53,927 nt of DNA from Rhodobacteraceae bacterium WD3A24 (lineage in GTDB: Bacteria > Pseudomonadota > Alphaproteobacteria > Rhodobacterales > Rhodobacteraceae): positions 1-53,927 of the forward strand of contig PUHN01000019.1 in the NCBI GenBank assembly GCA_002967695.1. Direction: 5' to 3'. Positions within the stretch are counted from its first letter, which is position 1, and each line of letters opens with the position of its first letter. Of the stretch, positions 1 through 8,851 are shown piece after piece. Both the position numbers and the translations under genes were made by a program. Under the pieces are notes generated by a model that made no database searches, had not been told where the DNA came from, and was given only the letters and a program-made list of their open reading frames with translations.

Positions 1-108
1 CCGCTCGACAACTGCATCGAGGCGATGCGCCAGACCGGCGCCGACATGAGCGAGAAATACAAGGAAACCGCCCTGGGCGGGCTGGCCGTCAACGTGCCCA
101 ACTGTTGA
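1..108 (+). CDS. sdaA: L-serine dehydratase, C-terminal fragment
   Basis: Only the last 35 codons lie in the window; the gene enters from the left edge in frame 1 and stops with TGA at 106-108. The tail contains [13 protein letters not shown] and ends in a terminal cysteine. Both are typical of the C-terminus of bacterial iron-sulfur L-serine dehydratases (L-serine to pyruvate and ammonia), where the terminal Cys is known to fold back to the active site. The match to this short tail is recalled from the family, so the identity is probable rather than certain. It converges on the lipoprotein gene that follows. Confidence 0.72.
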   Translation, partial: PLDNCIEAMRQTGADMSEKYKETALGGLAVNVPNC

Positions 109-162
109 TGGGGCCGTTGTCACCTCGCGGCGGCCCCCGCCCCCATCGCGGCGCCCCGTCGC

Positions 163-702
163 TCACAGATCGTCGCGGTCATAGGCCACGAGGCCGAGCT
201 GGCGCGCCGCGTCGAGCGAAAGCACCGAGCTGTCGAGCCCGCGCGAGCGCTGGAAAGCCCGCACGGCCTGGCGGGTGGCTGGCGTCATCCGGCCGGTCAC
301 CGGTCCGTCATACGCGCCACGCGCGCGCAGCGCGCGCTGCAGCGATTCGACAAAGCCGGCATTCATCACCTCCGGGCACGGCGCGCGGAACCAGACCTCG
401 CGGCGGGGGCGCGTGATACGCTGGCGGGTCTCGGTGGTGTAGACGGCCGGCCGCGTCACGGTGCCGTCGGGCGCGCGCCCGGTCGGGGTGATGCGGCGCT
501 GTTCGGTCACCGTCTCGACGCGCGCGGGCGTGACATCGCGGCCCCAGCAGGTGCCGGGCGCCGCCCCTGGCGGGCCGTCCTCGTGGCGGCGCACCGTCTC
601 GGCGTCGAGCGGGCGCTCGGGTTGGGGCATCTCGACCGTCGGCGCCGCGCACCCCGCCAGAGCGGCCGCCGCGAGGCCCGTGATGAGGGGGATGCGGATC
701 AT
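163..702 (-). CDS. Lipoprotein with peptidoglycan-binding domain
   Basis: A 179-residue protein. The start at 702 is chosen because it gives a lipoprotein signal peptide with the lipobox LAGC at residues 15-18 and sits behind a GGAGAG ribosome binding site; the open frame continues upstream but without such features. After lipidation at Cys18 the mature protein has an unassigned middle part. A C-terminal segment (about 120-175) has the PG_binding_1 pattern: LQRALRARGAYDGPVTG followed by TRQAVRAFQ. It is expected in the cell envelope, anchored to a membrane and touching peptidoglycan. Specific function unknown. Confidence 0.8.
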   Translation of the reverse strand: MIRIPLITGLAAAALAGCAAPTVEMPQPERPLDAETVRRHEDGPPGAAPGTCWGRDVTPARVETVTEQRRITPTGRAPDGTVTRPAVYTTETRQRITRPRREVWFRAPCPEVMNAGFVESLQRALRARGAYDGPVTGRMTPATRQAVRAFQRSRGLDSSVLSLDAARQLGLVAYDRDDL

Positions 703-835
703 GCCTCTCCTGCCCTGCCCGTCAGCCGCATCACGATAGCGCGCCCGAGCGGCGGGGGGAAGCCCGCGGCCGCGCCACCTCTGGCCAACGCATCGCGTCT
801 GGCCTATGTGGCAGGAGCAGTCCGCGCAAGCGTGA

Positions 836-1173
<338 letters not shown>

Positions 1174-1174
<1 letters not shown>

Positions 1175-1884
1175 TGCGCGCGGTTCTGGCATCGGCCGCG
1201 CTGCTGCTGGCCTCGACACTCGCGGCCCCCGCGCAGGAGGCGCGCATCGTCGCCGCCGATTTCACCACGCCCACTGCGCGCTACGACCACGGCATCCTCG
1301 GGGACATCCCGGCCTGGGGCGAGATGGTGGTTACACTGTCAAGCGGCCATGCGCGCCGCGTCGTCCTGCCCGAGACCCGCGTCTTCGAGGATATCGCGCC
1401 GCGGCTGGTGGATGTCACGGGCGACGACGCGCCCGAAATCGTGGTCGTCGAGACCGACGTGGCGCGCGGGGCGCGGTTGTCGGTCTATGACGCGCGCGGG
1501 CTCGTCGCCGCAGGCCCCTTCATCGGCCGCCCGCACCGCTGGCTCGCCCCCGTCGCGGTGGCCGATCTCGACGGGGACGGCGCGACCGAATTCGCCTGGA
1601 TCGACCGGCCGCACCTGGCGCGAACCCTGCGGGTCTGGCGGCGCGCGGGGCGCGAGCTGGTCGAGGTCGCGCGCATGGGCGGGGTGACCAACCACCGCAT
1701 CGGCGACGAACACATCTCCGGCGGCCTGCGCGACTGCGGCGCGGGCCCCGAAATGATCGTCGCCTCGGCCGACTGGCGGCGCGTCGTCGCGGTGCGCCTG
1801 GCCGGTGACGAACTGGTCCGCCGTGATCTCGGGCCCGCCGATGGGCCTGCGAGCTTTCGCGAGGCCCTCGACTGCGCCGACTGA
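1174..1884 (+). CDS. Exported FG-GAP/VCBS-like repeat protein
   Basis: A 236-residue protein whose ATG overlaps the ferredoxin stop by one base. It begins with a Sec signal peptide ending near APA-QE (about residue 20). The mature part contains repeats of the beta-propeller type: LVDVTGDDAPEIVVVETD around residue 75 and VADLDGDGATEFAWID around residue 130 are FG-GAP/VCBS calcium-loop motifs. It is therefore probably a periplasmic propeller protein. The tight link to a cytoplasmic ferredoxin gene is unexplained. No enzymatic function can be assigned. Confidence 0.78.
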
Positions 1885-1959
1885 GCGGGCGGGGCTTGCC
1901 ATGCGCGGGGGCCGGTGGCTGACTTGCGCGGATGCAACGCAGCGAGAGGAGGCAACATC

Positions 1960-2253
1960 ATGCCCAAGGCCTATTGGGTCGCCCATGTCAGTGTCGAGGA
2001 TCCGGACGCCTATGCCCGCTACCGGGCCGCCAACGCAGCCGCCTTTGCGAAATATGGCGCGCGCTTCGTCGTGCGCGGCGGGGCGCAGGAGGTCCGCGAG
2101 GGCAGCGTCCGGCCGCGGACGGTCGTCATCGAGTTCCCCGATTACGAAACGGCCGTGGCCTGCTACGAGAGCCCCGAATACCAGGCCGCCAAGGCATTGC
2201 GCGAGCCCGCCGCGCAGGGCGATCTGGTCATCGTGCAGGGCTATGCCGATTGA
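1960..2253 (+). CDS. DUF1330 family protein
   Basis: A 97-residue protein with the signature of the DUF1330 dimeric alpha/beta-barrel family: a start like MPKAYWVAHVSVEDPDAYARY, a central VIEFPDYETAVACYESPEYQ and a C-terminal strand ending LVIVQGYAD. The ATG at 1960 follows a strong AGAGGAGGC ribosome binding site; an in-frame GTG at 1915 lacks one. The family has no settled biochemical role. Likely a small cytoplasmic, ferredoxin-fold protein. Confidence 0.88.
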   Translation: MPKAYWVAHVSVEDPDAYARYRAANAAAFAKYGARFVVRGGAQEVREGSVRPRTVVIEFPDYETAVACYESPEYQAAKALREPAAQGDLVIVQGYAD

Positions 2254-2262
2254 CGGCCGCGA

Positions 2263-2297
2263 TTGGCAAGCCCGTCTTCGCGGTTTATATCCGGCCC
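2263..2297 (+). promoter_or_regulatory. Promoter of the TerB-like gene (leaderless start)
   Basis: TTGGCA (2263-2268), a 17-bp spacer and TATATC (2286-2291) form a good sigma-70 promoter. The ATG of the next gene is at 2298, only six bases past the -10 element and with no ribosome binding site, so transcription should begin on or next to the start codon. Confidence 0.55.
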
Positions 2298-2744
2298 ATG
2301 TTCGAATCCCTTCTCAAGGCCCTCACCGGCGCCGACCATCCCGCCCCCCTGCCCGACCCGGATGCGCGGCGCGCGCTCGCCGCGCTGATGGTCCGCGTCG
2401 CGCGTGCCGATCTCGATTTCGACGAGTCGGAGGAAGCGCGCATCAAGGGGCTTCTGGCCACCCACTACGAGCTGTCCGATCAGGCCGCGGGCGAGCTCCT
2501 GTCCGAGGCCGAGACGCTCGAGGCCGAGGCGCCCGACACGGTGCGCTTCACCCGCGCGCTCAAGGATGCGGTCGCCTATGAGGAACGCGCCTGGGTGATG
2601 GAGGCGCTGTGGTCGGTGGCGCTGGCCGACGGCACCCGCGACCACGAGGAGGATGCGCTGATGCGGCTGGTGGCCAGCCTTCTCGGCCTGTCCGACCGCG
2701 ACAGCGCGCTGGCGCGCCAGCGTGTCGCCGGCCGCGCCGACTGA
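2298..2744 (+). CDS. TerB-like (tellurite resistance B) family protein
   Basis: A 148-residue, all-helical acidic protein. It resembles the TerB/DjlA-N superfamily (COG4103 type): LAALMVRVARADLDFDESEEARIKGLL, later MEALWSVALADGTRDHEEDALMRLVASLLGLS, two EF-hand-like acidic helical repeats that in relatives bind metal. The start at 2298 is the first Met of the conserved region and lies directly behind a promoter, implying leaderless translation. Function is not established; members are often linked to stress responses or membrane-associated complexes. It converges with the polyamine operon on the minus strand. Confidence 0.8.
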   Translation: MFESLLKALTGADHPAPLPDPDARRALAALMVRVARADLDFDESEEARIKGLLATHYELSDQAAGELLSEAETLEAEAPDTVRFTRALKDAVAYEERAWVMEALWSVALADGTRDHEEDALMRLVASLLGLSDRDSALARQRVAGRAD

Positions 2745-2770
2745 TCGCCGCGCGCCATGGCGCGCCGGTA

Positions 2771-4078
2771 TCAGATCCCCAGCCGGTCGCGCAGGGCGAA
2801 CCAGCTCATCGCCAGCGCCAGCAACGGCGTGCGCAGGCGCGGCCCGCCCGGAAAGCGCGGCATGGGCAGGCGCGCCATCAGATCGAACCGCCCTGCCTGC
2901 CCGGCGACGGCCTCCGCCACAATCCGGCCCGCCAGCGTGGCCAGCGCGACCCCGTGGCCCGAATACCCCGAGGCCGAAAGCACATTGCGCCGCGAGCGAT
3001 GAAAGCACGGCAGCCGCGTGCGCGTGATCGCCAGCGTCCCGCCCCAGGCGTAGTCGATGCGCGCCGCGCGCAGCTGCGGGAATATCTCCAGCATCGGCCG
3101 GCGCACCTTTGCCGCGATGTCGGCGGGAAAGCGGTAGCCATAGCTTTCTCCGCCCCCGAACAGCAGGCGGTTGTCCTCGCTCAGCCGAAAATAGTTGACG
3201 ACGAACCGGCTGTCGGCCACCGCGACGGGCTCGGCCAGGATGTCCGCCGCCGCCGCACCCAGCGGCTCGGTCGCAATGATGAAATTGTTGATCGGCATCA
3301 CCCGCTGCGCGACCTGTCCGTCGAGATCGCCCAGATAGCCGTTGCAGGCCAGCACGATGTGGTCGGCCTCCACCCGACCGCGCGGCGTGACGACGACGCT
3401 GCCGGGGCCATGGTCGATCGCGGTGGCCTGCGTCCCCTCGAAAAGCCGCGCCCCGGCGGCATCGGCCGCCCCGGCGAGCCCCAGCGCGAAGTTGAGTGGG
3501 TGGATATGGCCCGCACCGCGGTCGATCACGCCGCCCTTGTAGGCGTCCGAGCCGACGATCGCGCGCAAGCCCTCACGGTCGAGCGGCTCGATCGAGTCAT
3601 AGCCGTAATCGCGCGCCAGCTTTTCGGCCGCCGCGTGGCTGCGGGCCACGTCGCGGCGCGATCTGTCGGCGTGAACCAGACCGGGGCGAAAGGCACAGCG
3701 CGCCATCCCCTCGGTCTCGATCAGATCCCTGACCAGGGCCTTGGCGTCCTCGCCCATCTGCCACAGGGCATGCGCATCGTCGCGGCCAAGCATTTCCTCC
3801 AGCGCCGTCTGGTCGATGCGCTGGCCCGAGCCGACCTGCCCGCCATTGCGCCCCGACGCGCCGAAGCCCATCCGGTGCGCCTCGAGCACCACCACGTCGA
3901 GCCCCGCGCGTGCCATGTGCCGCGCCGCCGAGAGCCCCGTATAGCCGCCGCCGACCACGCAGACATCCGCGCGGGTATCGCCATCGAGCGCACGGAATCG
4001 CGGCGCCTCATTGGCGGTGGCGGCATACCAGCTTTGCGGCAGGGCGCCGCGGCGGTCATTGGCGAAGAGCAGGTTCAT
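2771..4078 (-). CDS. puuB: FAD-dependent gamma-glutamylputrescine oxidase-like protein
   Basis: A 435-residue DadA/glycine-oxidase-type flavoprotein. The FAD-binding Rossmann motif VVGGGYTGLSAA is at residues 41-52, followed by GMGFGASGRNGGQVG-like residues typical of PuuB. It should oxidise gamma-glutamylputrescine (or a related gamma-glutamyl amine) to the aldehyde with peroxide release. Its ATG overlaps the stop of the glutamine-synthetase-like gene upstream (ATGA), so it is the last gene of the operon. Substrate is inferred from family and context; other amines are possible. Confidence 0.85.
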   Translation of the reverse strand: MNLLFANDRRGALPQSWYAATANEAPRFRALDGDTRADVCVVGGGYTGLSAARHMARAGLDVVVLEAHRMGFGASGRNGGQVGSGQRIDQTALEEMLGRDDAHALWQMGEDAKALVRDLIETEGMARCAFRPGLVHADRSRRDVARSHAAAEKLARDYGYDSIEPLDREGLRAIVGSDAYKGGVIDRGAGHIHPLNFALGLAGAADAAGARLFEGTQATAIDHGPGSVVVTPRGRVEADHIVLACNGYLGDLDGQVAQRVMPINNFIIATEPLGAAAADILAEPVAVADSRFVVNYFRLSEDNRLLFGGGESYGYRFPADIAAKVRRPMLEIFPQLRAARIDYAWGGTLAITRTRLPCFHRSRRNVLSASGYSGHGVALATLAGRIVAEAVAGQAGRFDLMARLPMPRFPGGPRLRTPLLALAMSWFALRDRLGI

Positions 4079-5433
4079 ACGTTGAGCAGGAGATGCTCGC
4101 GCTCCCACGGGCTGATGACCTGCAGGAACTCGTTGTGTTCCATCCGCTTGACCGCCTCGAAGACCTTGCAGAACTCGGTGCCCAGAACCTCGCGGATCGC
4201 GGCGCAGTCGGCGAGCAGATCGACGGCCTCGCCCAGGCTTTCGGGCAGCGAGTCCGCGCCCTTGTAGGCATCGCCGCGACACTCGGCGCGGGGCTCGCGC
4301 TGTTCCTTCAGACCGAGATAGCCGCAGGCCAGGCTCGCCGCGAGTCCCAGATACGGGTTGCAGTCCATCCCCGCCAGACGGTTCTCGATCCGCCGCGAGG
4401 GCGCCTCCGAGATCGGCACGCGCAGCCCCGTGGTGCGGTTGTCGCGGCCCCATTCCAGATTGATCGGCGCGGCGAAGTCGCGCACATAGCGGCGATAGCT
4501 GTTGACATAGGGCGCCAGGATGGCGGTGACCGCCGGCAGATAGTACTGTAGCCCCCCGATGAAATGGCGAAAGGCGGCGGTGGCGCCGCCCTCGGGGCCC
4601 GAAAAGATGTTCTCGCCCGACCCGGCGTCGAGCACCGAGTGGTGAATATGCATCGCGCTGCCCGGCTCGCCCTCGATCGGCTTGGCCATGAAGGTGGCGT
4701 AGCAGTCGTGGCGCAGCGCCGCCTCGCGGATCAGCCGCTTGAAATAGAATATCTCGTCGGCCAGCTTGACCGGCGCGCCGTGCTGGAGGTTGATCTCGAC
4801 CTGGCCCGCGCCGCCTTCCTGGGTGATGCCGTCGATCTCGAAGCCCTGCGCCTCGGCGAAATCATAGATATCGTCGATCACGGGGCCGTATTCGTCGACA
4901 GCGCTCATCGAATAGGCCTGATTGCCCGTCACCCGCCGGCCCGAGCGGCCCATCGGCGGTACGATCGGCTGGGCCGGGTCGAGATTGCGCGCGACAAGGT
5001 AGAATTCCATCTCCGGCGCGACCAGCGGCGTCCAGCCCTCGCGCTCATAGAGCCTGACGACGCGATCAAGCACGTTGCGCGGCGACAGCGGCACGGGCCG
5101 GCCATCGGTATCGGTGATGTGATGGATCACCTGCAGTGTCACGTCGGCGGTCCAGGGCGCGGCCGTGGCGGTGGAGAAATCGGGCGTGAGGATCATGTCG
5201 GGTTCGGTGAAGGTCTCCACCACATCGGCGGCCCAGTCGCCGGTGATCGTCTGCATGAAGATCGAATTGGGCAGATAGAAACGCGCCTGCCGGGCGAATT
5301 TCGAGGCCGGCATCGCCTTGCCGCGCGCGATCCCCGCGAGGTCGGCGACGATGCATTCGACCTCGTCGAGGCGACCATGCGCGGCGATATAGGCCTGCGC
5401 GGCCGGCGGCAGTTCGTCGGTCCAGTCTGTCAT
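4075..5433 (-). CDS. puuA: Glutamine synthetase-fold ligase, gamma-glutamylputrescine synthetase-like
   Basis: A 452-residue member of the glutamine synthetase superfamily. Metal and ATP site motifs are present: APEMEFYL (E141, E143), QEGGAGQVEINL (E213), MHIHHSVLD (261-269) and NRTTGLRVP (332-340). It has the PuuA/SpuI-like N-terminus (VECIVADLAGIARGKAMP) rather than that of housekeeping GlnA, and no adenylylation-site context. It probably joins glutamate to putrescine or another amine. It overlaps both neighbours by four bases (ATGA at 5430-5433 and at 4075-4078), indicating translational coupling within the operon. Confidence 0.85.
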   Translation of the reverse strand: MTDWTDELPPAAQAYIAAHGRLDEVECIVADLAGIARGKAMPASKFARQARFYLPNSIFMQTITGDWAADVVETFTEPDMILTPDFSTATAAPWTADVTLQVIHHITDTDGRPVPLSPRNVLDRVVRLYEREGWTPLVAPEMEFYLVARNLDPAQPIVPPMGRSGRRVTGNQAYSMSAVDEYGPVIDDIYDFAEAQGFEIDGITQEGGAGQVEINLQHGAPVKLADEIFYFKRLIREAALRHDCYATFMAKPIEGEPGSAMHIHHSVLDAGSGENIFSGPEGGATAAFRHFIGGLQYYLPAVTAILAPYVNSYRRYVRDFAAPINLEWGRDNRTTGLRVPISEAPSRRIENRLAGMDCNPYLGLAASLACGYLGLKEQREPRAECRGDAYKGADSLPESLGEAVDLLADCAAIREVLGTEFCKVFEAVKRMEHNEFLQVISPWEREHLLLNV

Positions 5434-6116
5434 GATCGGCCCCGGTGATCTTGAAGGAATGCCGCGATCCGGTCGGCGGCACGCCCCGTGGCGATGTCAC
5501 CGCCGAGCCGGGCGGCAGCGGCGTCGAGCTGCACGTCGGGCACCAGCCCGCGGCCGCGGGTCTCGATGAGCCCCTCGATGAAGGCGTCGTCGAACTCGGG
5601 ATGCGCCTGCAGCGAAAGGCCCCACGCGCCAAAGGCGAAACCGGCATAGCGGCAGAAGTCGTTGGTGGCGATCACCCTGCCCTCCGGCGGCGGCGCGGTG
5701 ACCTGATCCTGATGCCACGCGTTGAGCGACAGCATCTCGCCCTCGATCGCATAGCTCTGCGGGCCCACGGCCCAGCCGCCCGAATACTTCTCGACCGTCC
5801 CGCCCAGCGCCTGCGCCATGATCTGGTGGCCAAAGCAGATGCCGACCATCGGCACCCCCGCCGTGCCGGCGGAGCGGATGAACGCCTCCAGCGGGGCAAT
5901 CCAGGGATGATCCTCGTAGGCGCCGTGGCGCGAGCCGGTGATCAGCCAGCCCTCGGCGGCGTGGACGCCCTCGGGCAGCTCGCCGTCGACCACCCGCCAG
6001 GTACGAAAACTCAGGCCCCGCCCGGCAAGAAGACGCGCGAACATGTCATCGTAGTCGCCGTGCCGCGCGCGCAGGCCGTCGGGCGCGTGGCCGGTCTGCA
6101 ATATGCCGATTAGCAT
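5430..6116 (-). CDS. Class I glutamine amidotransferase-like protein
   Basis: A 228-residue GATase1 protein of the GuaA-N/COG0518 type. The catalytic triad is visible: C94 in GICFGHQ, and H172 with E174 in LQAHPEF. Within a polyamine operon it most likely hydrolyses a gamma-glutamyl bond, such as gamma-glutamyl-GABA, the role of PuuD or SpuA. Its sequence is not the PuuD peptidase C26 type, however, so this is inferred from context. The start ATG at 6116 is the first codon of the conserved region; the stop overlaps the next gene's start. Confidence 0.8.
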   Translation of the reverse strand: MLIGILQTGHAPDGLRARHGDYDDMFARLLAGRGLSFRTWRVVDGELPEGVHAAEGWLITGSRHGAYEDHPWIAPLEAFIRSAGTAGVPMVGICFGHQIMAQALGGTVEKYSGGWAVGPQSYAIEGEMLSLNAWHQDQVTAPPPEGRVIATNDFCRYAGFAFGAWGLSLQAHPEFDDAFIEGLIETRGRGLVPDVQLDAAAARLGGDIATGRAADRIAAFLQDHRGRS

Positions 6117-6181
6117 GGAATGCTCTTGCTTGTTCGGGACGGAGCCTAGACCCGGCATCGAGAGCCCGCAAGAGGCCCCGC

Positions 6182-7516
6182 TCAGACGGTGTCGAGATAG
6201 AGCGCGACGCGTTCCTCCGCGCCCAGCTCGTCGATATGGCGCAGCTCCTGCCGCTTGGTCAGGATCAGGTTTCGGATCAGTTCGGCCGGAAAGATGCGCG
6301 CCATCGCCGCGCTGGCCTCGAACGCCGCGATCGCCCCGGCCCAAGTGACCGGCAGTTGCGCGAGATCCTGGGCATAGGCGTTGCCGGTGATGGGCGGCGG
6401 CGGGGTGGCGCGGTCCTCGATCCCGTTGAGGGCGGCCCCCAGAATGCCGGCGATGAGCAGATAGGGGTTGATGTCGCCGCCGGCCACGCGGTGCTCGATC
6501 CGCCGGGCCTTGTGGCCGCCCGAGGGGATGCGGATCGCCGCGGTACGGTTCTCATAGGCCCAGGCGATGCCGGTGGGCGCGTGCGCCGAGGGCACGAGCC
6601 GGTCATAGCTGGTGGCGTGCGGCGCGAAGAGCAGCATGGAATCGTGCATCGCGCCCAGACAGCCCGCCACCGCGTGGTGCAGCGCCGCCGTGCCCTCGGG
6701 TCCGCCATTGTCGAAGATGTTCGTCCCGCCCGCATCGAGCACCGAGAAATGCATATGCATCCCGTTGCCCGGCTGGTCGGGATAGGGCTTGGCCATGAAG
6801 CTCGCGGCAAAGCCGTATTTGCGCGCGAGCCCCTTGACCAGAAGCTTGAACAGCCACGCGTCGTCGGCGGCCTTCAGCGGGTCGTCGGCATGCAACAGGT
6901 TGATCTCGAACTGTCCGTTGCCGGCCTCGGAGATCGCTGTGTCGGCGGGGATGTCCATCGCCTCGCAGGCGTCATAGAGATCGGAGAAAAAGACGTCGAA
7001 AGCGTCCAGCGCCCTGAGCGCCAGCGTGTCGGCACCCGGCCGTCGCTTGCCCGAGCGCGGCGAGGGCGGCGCGCGCAGCTCGGACCCGGAATCGTCGATG
7101 AGGTAGAACTCCAGCTCGGTCGCCACCACCGGGGTGAGCCCCCGCGCGCGGTAGCGCGCCACGACCCGCGCCAGCGCGTGACGCGGATCGCCGTCGAACG
7201 GCGTGCCGTCGTCGTGAAACATCCAGATGGGCAGCAGCGCCGTGGGTGCCTGCAGCCACGGCATCGGCACGAAGCCGCGTTCGGTCGGGTGCAGCACCCC
7301 GTCGGCGTCCCCGCTGGCAAAGACGAGCGGGCTGTCGGCGATGTCCTCGCCCCAGATGTCGAGGTTGAGCGCGGAATAGGGAAACCGGGTGCCTTCCAGC
7401 ACCGCCTTTTCGGCGAAGCGGGCCGCGATCCGCTTGCCCCGCGCCTGGCCGTTGAGATCGGCCGCGGCGACACGGATCGTCCTGACCTCGGGATGGTCGC
7501 GCAGCCAGCCGGTCAT
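6182..7516 (-). CDS. Second glutamine synthetase-fold ligase (SpuB/PuuA-like)
   Basis: A 444-residue protein of the glutamine synthetase superfamily, clearly diverged from the one downstream. Motifs: VVATELEFYL, EAGNGQFEINL, GMHMHFSVLDAGG, ENRTAAIRIPSGG and RRIEHRVAGGDINPYL. The ATG at 7516 is preceded by GGGGAGGGC and starts the conserved region; the open frame extends to 7573 without support. It is the first gene of the four-gene minus-strand operon, 65 bp upstream of the amidotransferase gene. Two such ligases in one polyamine locus recall spuB and spuI of Pseudomonas; the division of substrates is unknown. Confidence 0.83.
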   Translation of the reverse strand: MTGWLRDHPEVRTIRVAAADLNGQARGKRIAARFAEKAVLEGTRFPYSALNLDIWGEDIADSPLVFASGDADGVLHPTERGFVPMPWLQAPTALLPIWMFHDDGTPFDGDPRHALARVVARYRARGLTPVVATELEFYLIDDSGSELRAPPSPRSGKRRPGADTLALRALDAFDVFFSDLYDACEAMDIPADTAISEAGNGQFEINLLHADDPLKAADDAWLFKLLVKGLARKYGFAASFMAKPYPDQPGNGMHMHFSVLDAGGTNIFDNGGPEGTAALHHAVAGCLGAMHDSMLLFAPHATSYDRLVPSAHAPTGIAWAYENRTAAIRIPSGGHKARRIEHRVAGGDINPYLLIAGILGAALNGIEDRATPPPPITGNAYAQDLAQLPVTWAGAIAAFEASAAMARIFPAELIRNLILTKRQELRHIDELGAEERVALYLDTV

Positions 7517-7609
7517 GGCGCGCCTGCCCTCCCCACGCGGCCCGACGGACGCCGCCAGCCACGGCCGCGCCACCGGCCAGCGCCGCCGCGGTCGGCCCGC
7601 TCGTGCGCG

Positions 7610-8182
7610 CTACTTCTTGCCGGGCTCATTGATCTCGGACAACCGCGCCTGCAATTCAGCGAGCTGACGCTTGATCTCGTCGAGATCGTCCTGCTGCGCC
7701 GGCTTGTCGGCGCCTTCCTCCCGGCCCCCGCCCTGCGTGGCGTCGGGCCAGCCGCCCATGATGGATTTGAGGAACTGCTGCTGCTGGCGCTGCATCGCCT
7801 CGAATCCGGGCATTGCGGCCATCGGATTCATCGTGCTCATGTTGTCGACCATCTTGCTCTGCCCGTCGCGCAGCATCTCGAACGACATGGCGAGAAATTG
7901 CGGCACGACGCTCTGCGCCTGGGTGGTATAGCTGCGCACGAGATCGGTGAGCACATCGAGCGGCAGCACGTTTTCGCCGCGGCTTTCGTGTTCCGCGATG
8001 ATCTGGAGCAGATACTGCCGGGTGAGGTCGTCGCCGGTCTTGAGGTCGATGATCTGCACCTCGCGCCCGTCACGGATGAAGCGGGCGATGTCATCCAGTG
8101 TGACGTAGTCGCTTGTCTCGGTGTTGTAGAGGCGCCGGCTTGCGTAGCGCTTGATCAGGAGCGGCTTGTCGGACTCGGCCAC
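7610..8182 (-). CDS. phaR: Polyhydroxyalkanoate synthesis repressor PhaR
   Basis: A 190-residue regulator starting at GTG 8182, seven bases after GGGAGGAA. The N-terminal PHB/PHA accumulation regulator DNA-binding domain is recognisable (KRYASRRLYNTETSDYVTLDDIARFIRDG, residues 11-39). A second domain with YLLQIIAEHESRG follows, and a Gln-rich, coiled-coil C-terminus (about 125-185). In Paracoccus and Rhodobacter, PhaR binds PHA and TGC-rich DNA and represses the phasin gene and itself. It lies downstream of the phasin gene, separated by an intrinsic terminator, so it probably also has its own promoter. Confidence 0.95.
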   Translation of the reverse strand: MAESDKPLLIKRYASRRLYNTETSDYVTLDDIARFIRDGREVQIIDLKTGDDLTRQYLLQIIAEHESRGENVLPLDVLTDLVRSYTTQAQSVVPQFLAMSFEMLRDGQSKMVDNMSTMNPMAAMPGFEAMQRQQQQFLKSIMGGWPDATQGGGREEGADKPAQQDDLDEIKRQLAELQARLSEINEPGKK

Positions 8183-8215
8183 GGGTTCCTCCCATTCTCG
8201 GCATCGCAGCGGAGC

Positions 8216-8788
8216 TTAGGCCAGCACCCTGCAAATGAAAAGGGCGGGCCGACGGCCCGCCCCGAGGGGCGCCGGCCGCGGAACGTTCCCGGCCGGCGAT
8301 CGCGATCTGTGCGGCGCGGCCGCGTACTTGGAAGCGGCGGCCTGCGTGGCCTGCGTGCTTGCCTTCTTGGCGGCGGTGGTCACGTCGCTGGTGGCCTTTT
8401 TCATCGCCGAGGTGGCCTCTTCGGAGGCATCCTTGCCGGCGGCGAGCATCAGCTCAACGGTTTCCATCTGCACCTTCTTGCCGACTTCGGCGAAGGCGGC
8501 CATGTGCTCGGCGGCCGACTCGGCCTGGGTCGAGGCGAACTCGGTGATAGCCTTGGTATAGTCGGTCGGCTCTTCCTTGAGCTTGGACATGTCGCCCATC
8601 TTGGACAGCGTGTCCCTGGTCCACTTGTTCTGGATCTCGGCAGACTTCTCGGCGGCCTCGAGGGCGACCTTGCTCATCTTCTCGCCGAGCTGGGCCTGGG
8701 TACGGAACGCATCCTGCATGATCTTCGGATCCATCGGGAAGGCGCTCATCATGTCCTGCATCGTCTTGGTGTAATCGGTCTTGTTCAT
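8216..8788 (-). CDS. phaP: Phasin (PHA granule protein), C-terminally extended
   Basis: A 190-residue Phasin_2-type granule surface protein, Ala- and Lys-rich and helical, with KVALEAAEKSAEIQNKWTRDTL and KKVQMETVELMLAAGKDASEEA typical of Rhodobacter phasins. The ATG at 8788 follows AGGAG. The last 35-40 residues (from about AAASKY on) are Pro- and Arg-rich and unlike phasins, and their codons run straight through a strong intrinsic terminator at 8238-8263. Related phasins end near the position where this tail begins, so the ancestral stop was probably lost by mutation or by a sequence error. A PhaR box lies upstream. Confidence 0.9.
   Translation of the reverse strand: MNKTDYTKTMQDMMSAFPMDPKIMQDAFRTQAQLGEKMSKVALEAAEKSAEIQNKWTRDTLSKMGDMSKLKEEPTDYTKAITEFASTQAESAAEHMAAFAEVGKKVQMETVELMLAAGKDASEEATSAMKKATSDVTTAAKKASTQATQAAASKYAAAPHRSRSPAGNVPRPAPLGAGRRPALFICRVLA
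8238..8263 (-). terminator. Intrinsic terminator inside the 3' end of the phasin ORF
   Basis: On the minus strand a nine-base-pair GC stem (8254-8262 with 8242-8250), a three-base loop and then TTTT form a classical Rho-independent terminator. It lies 20 bases before the annotated phasin stop, inside the reading frame. Confidence 0.8.
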
Positions 8789-8851
8789 GTCACTGGTCTC
8801 CTGGTTGCGACTCGGGCGTGTGCCCTTTTCTGCGTCTGCACCCTAGGTACA

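Noticed and set aside
4084-5433. The downstream glutamine-synthetase-like gene as housekeeping glnA
   Set aside because: Its N-terminus and operon context are those of gamma-glutamylputrescine synthetases, and no glnB neighbour is present.
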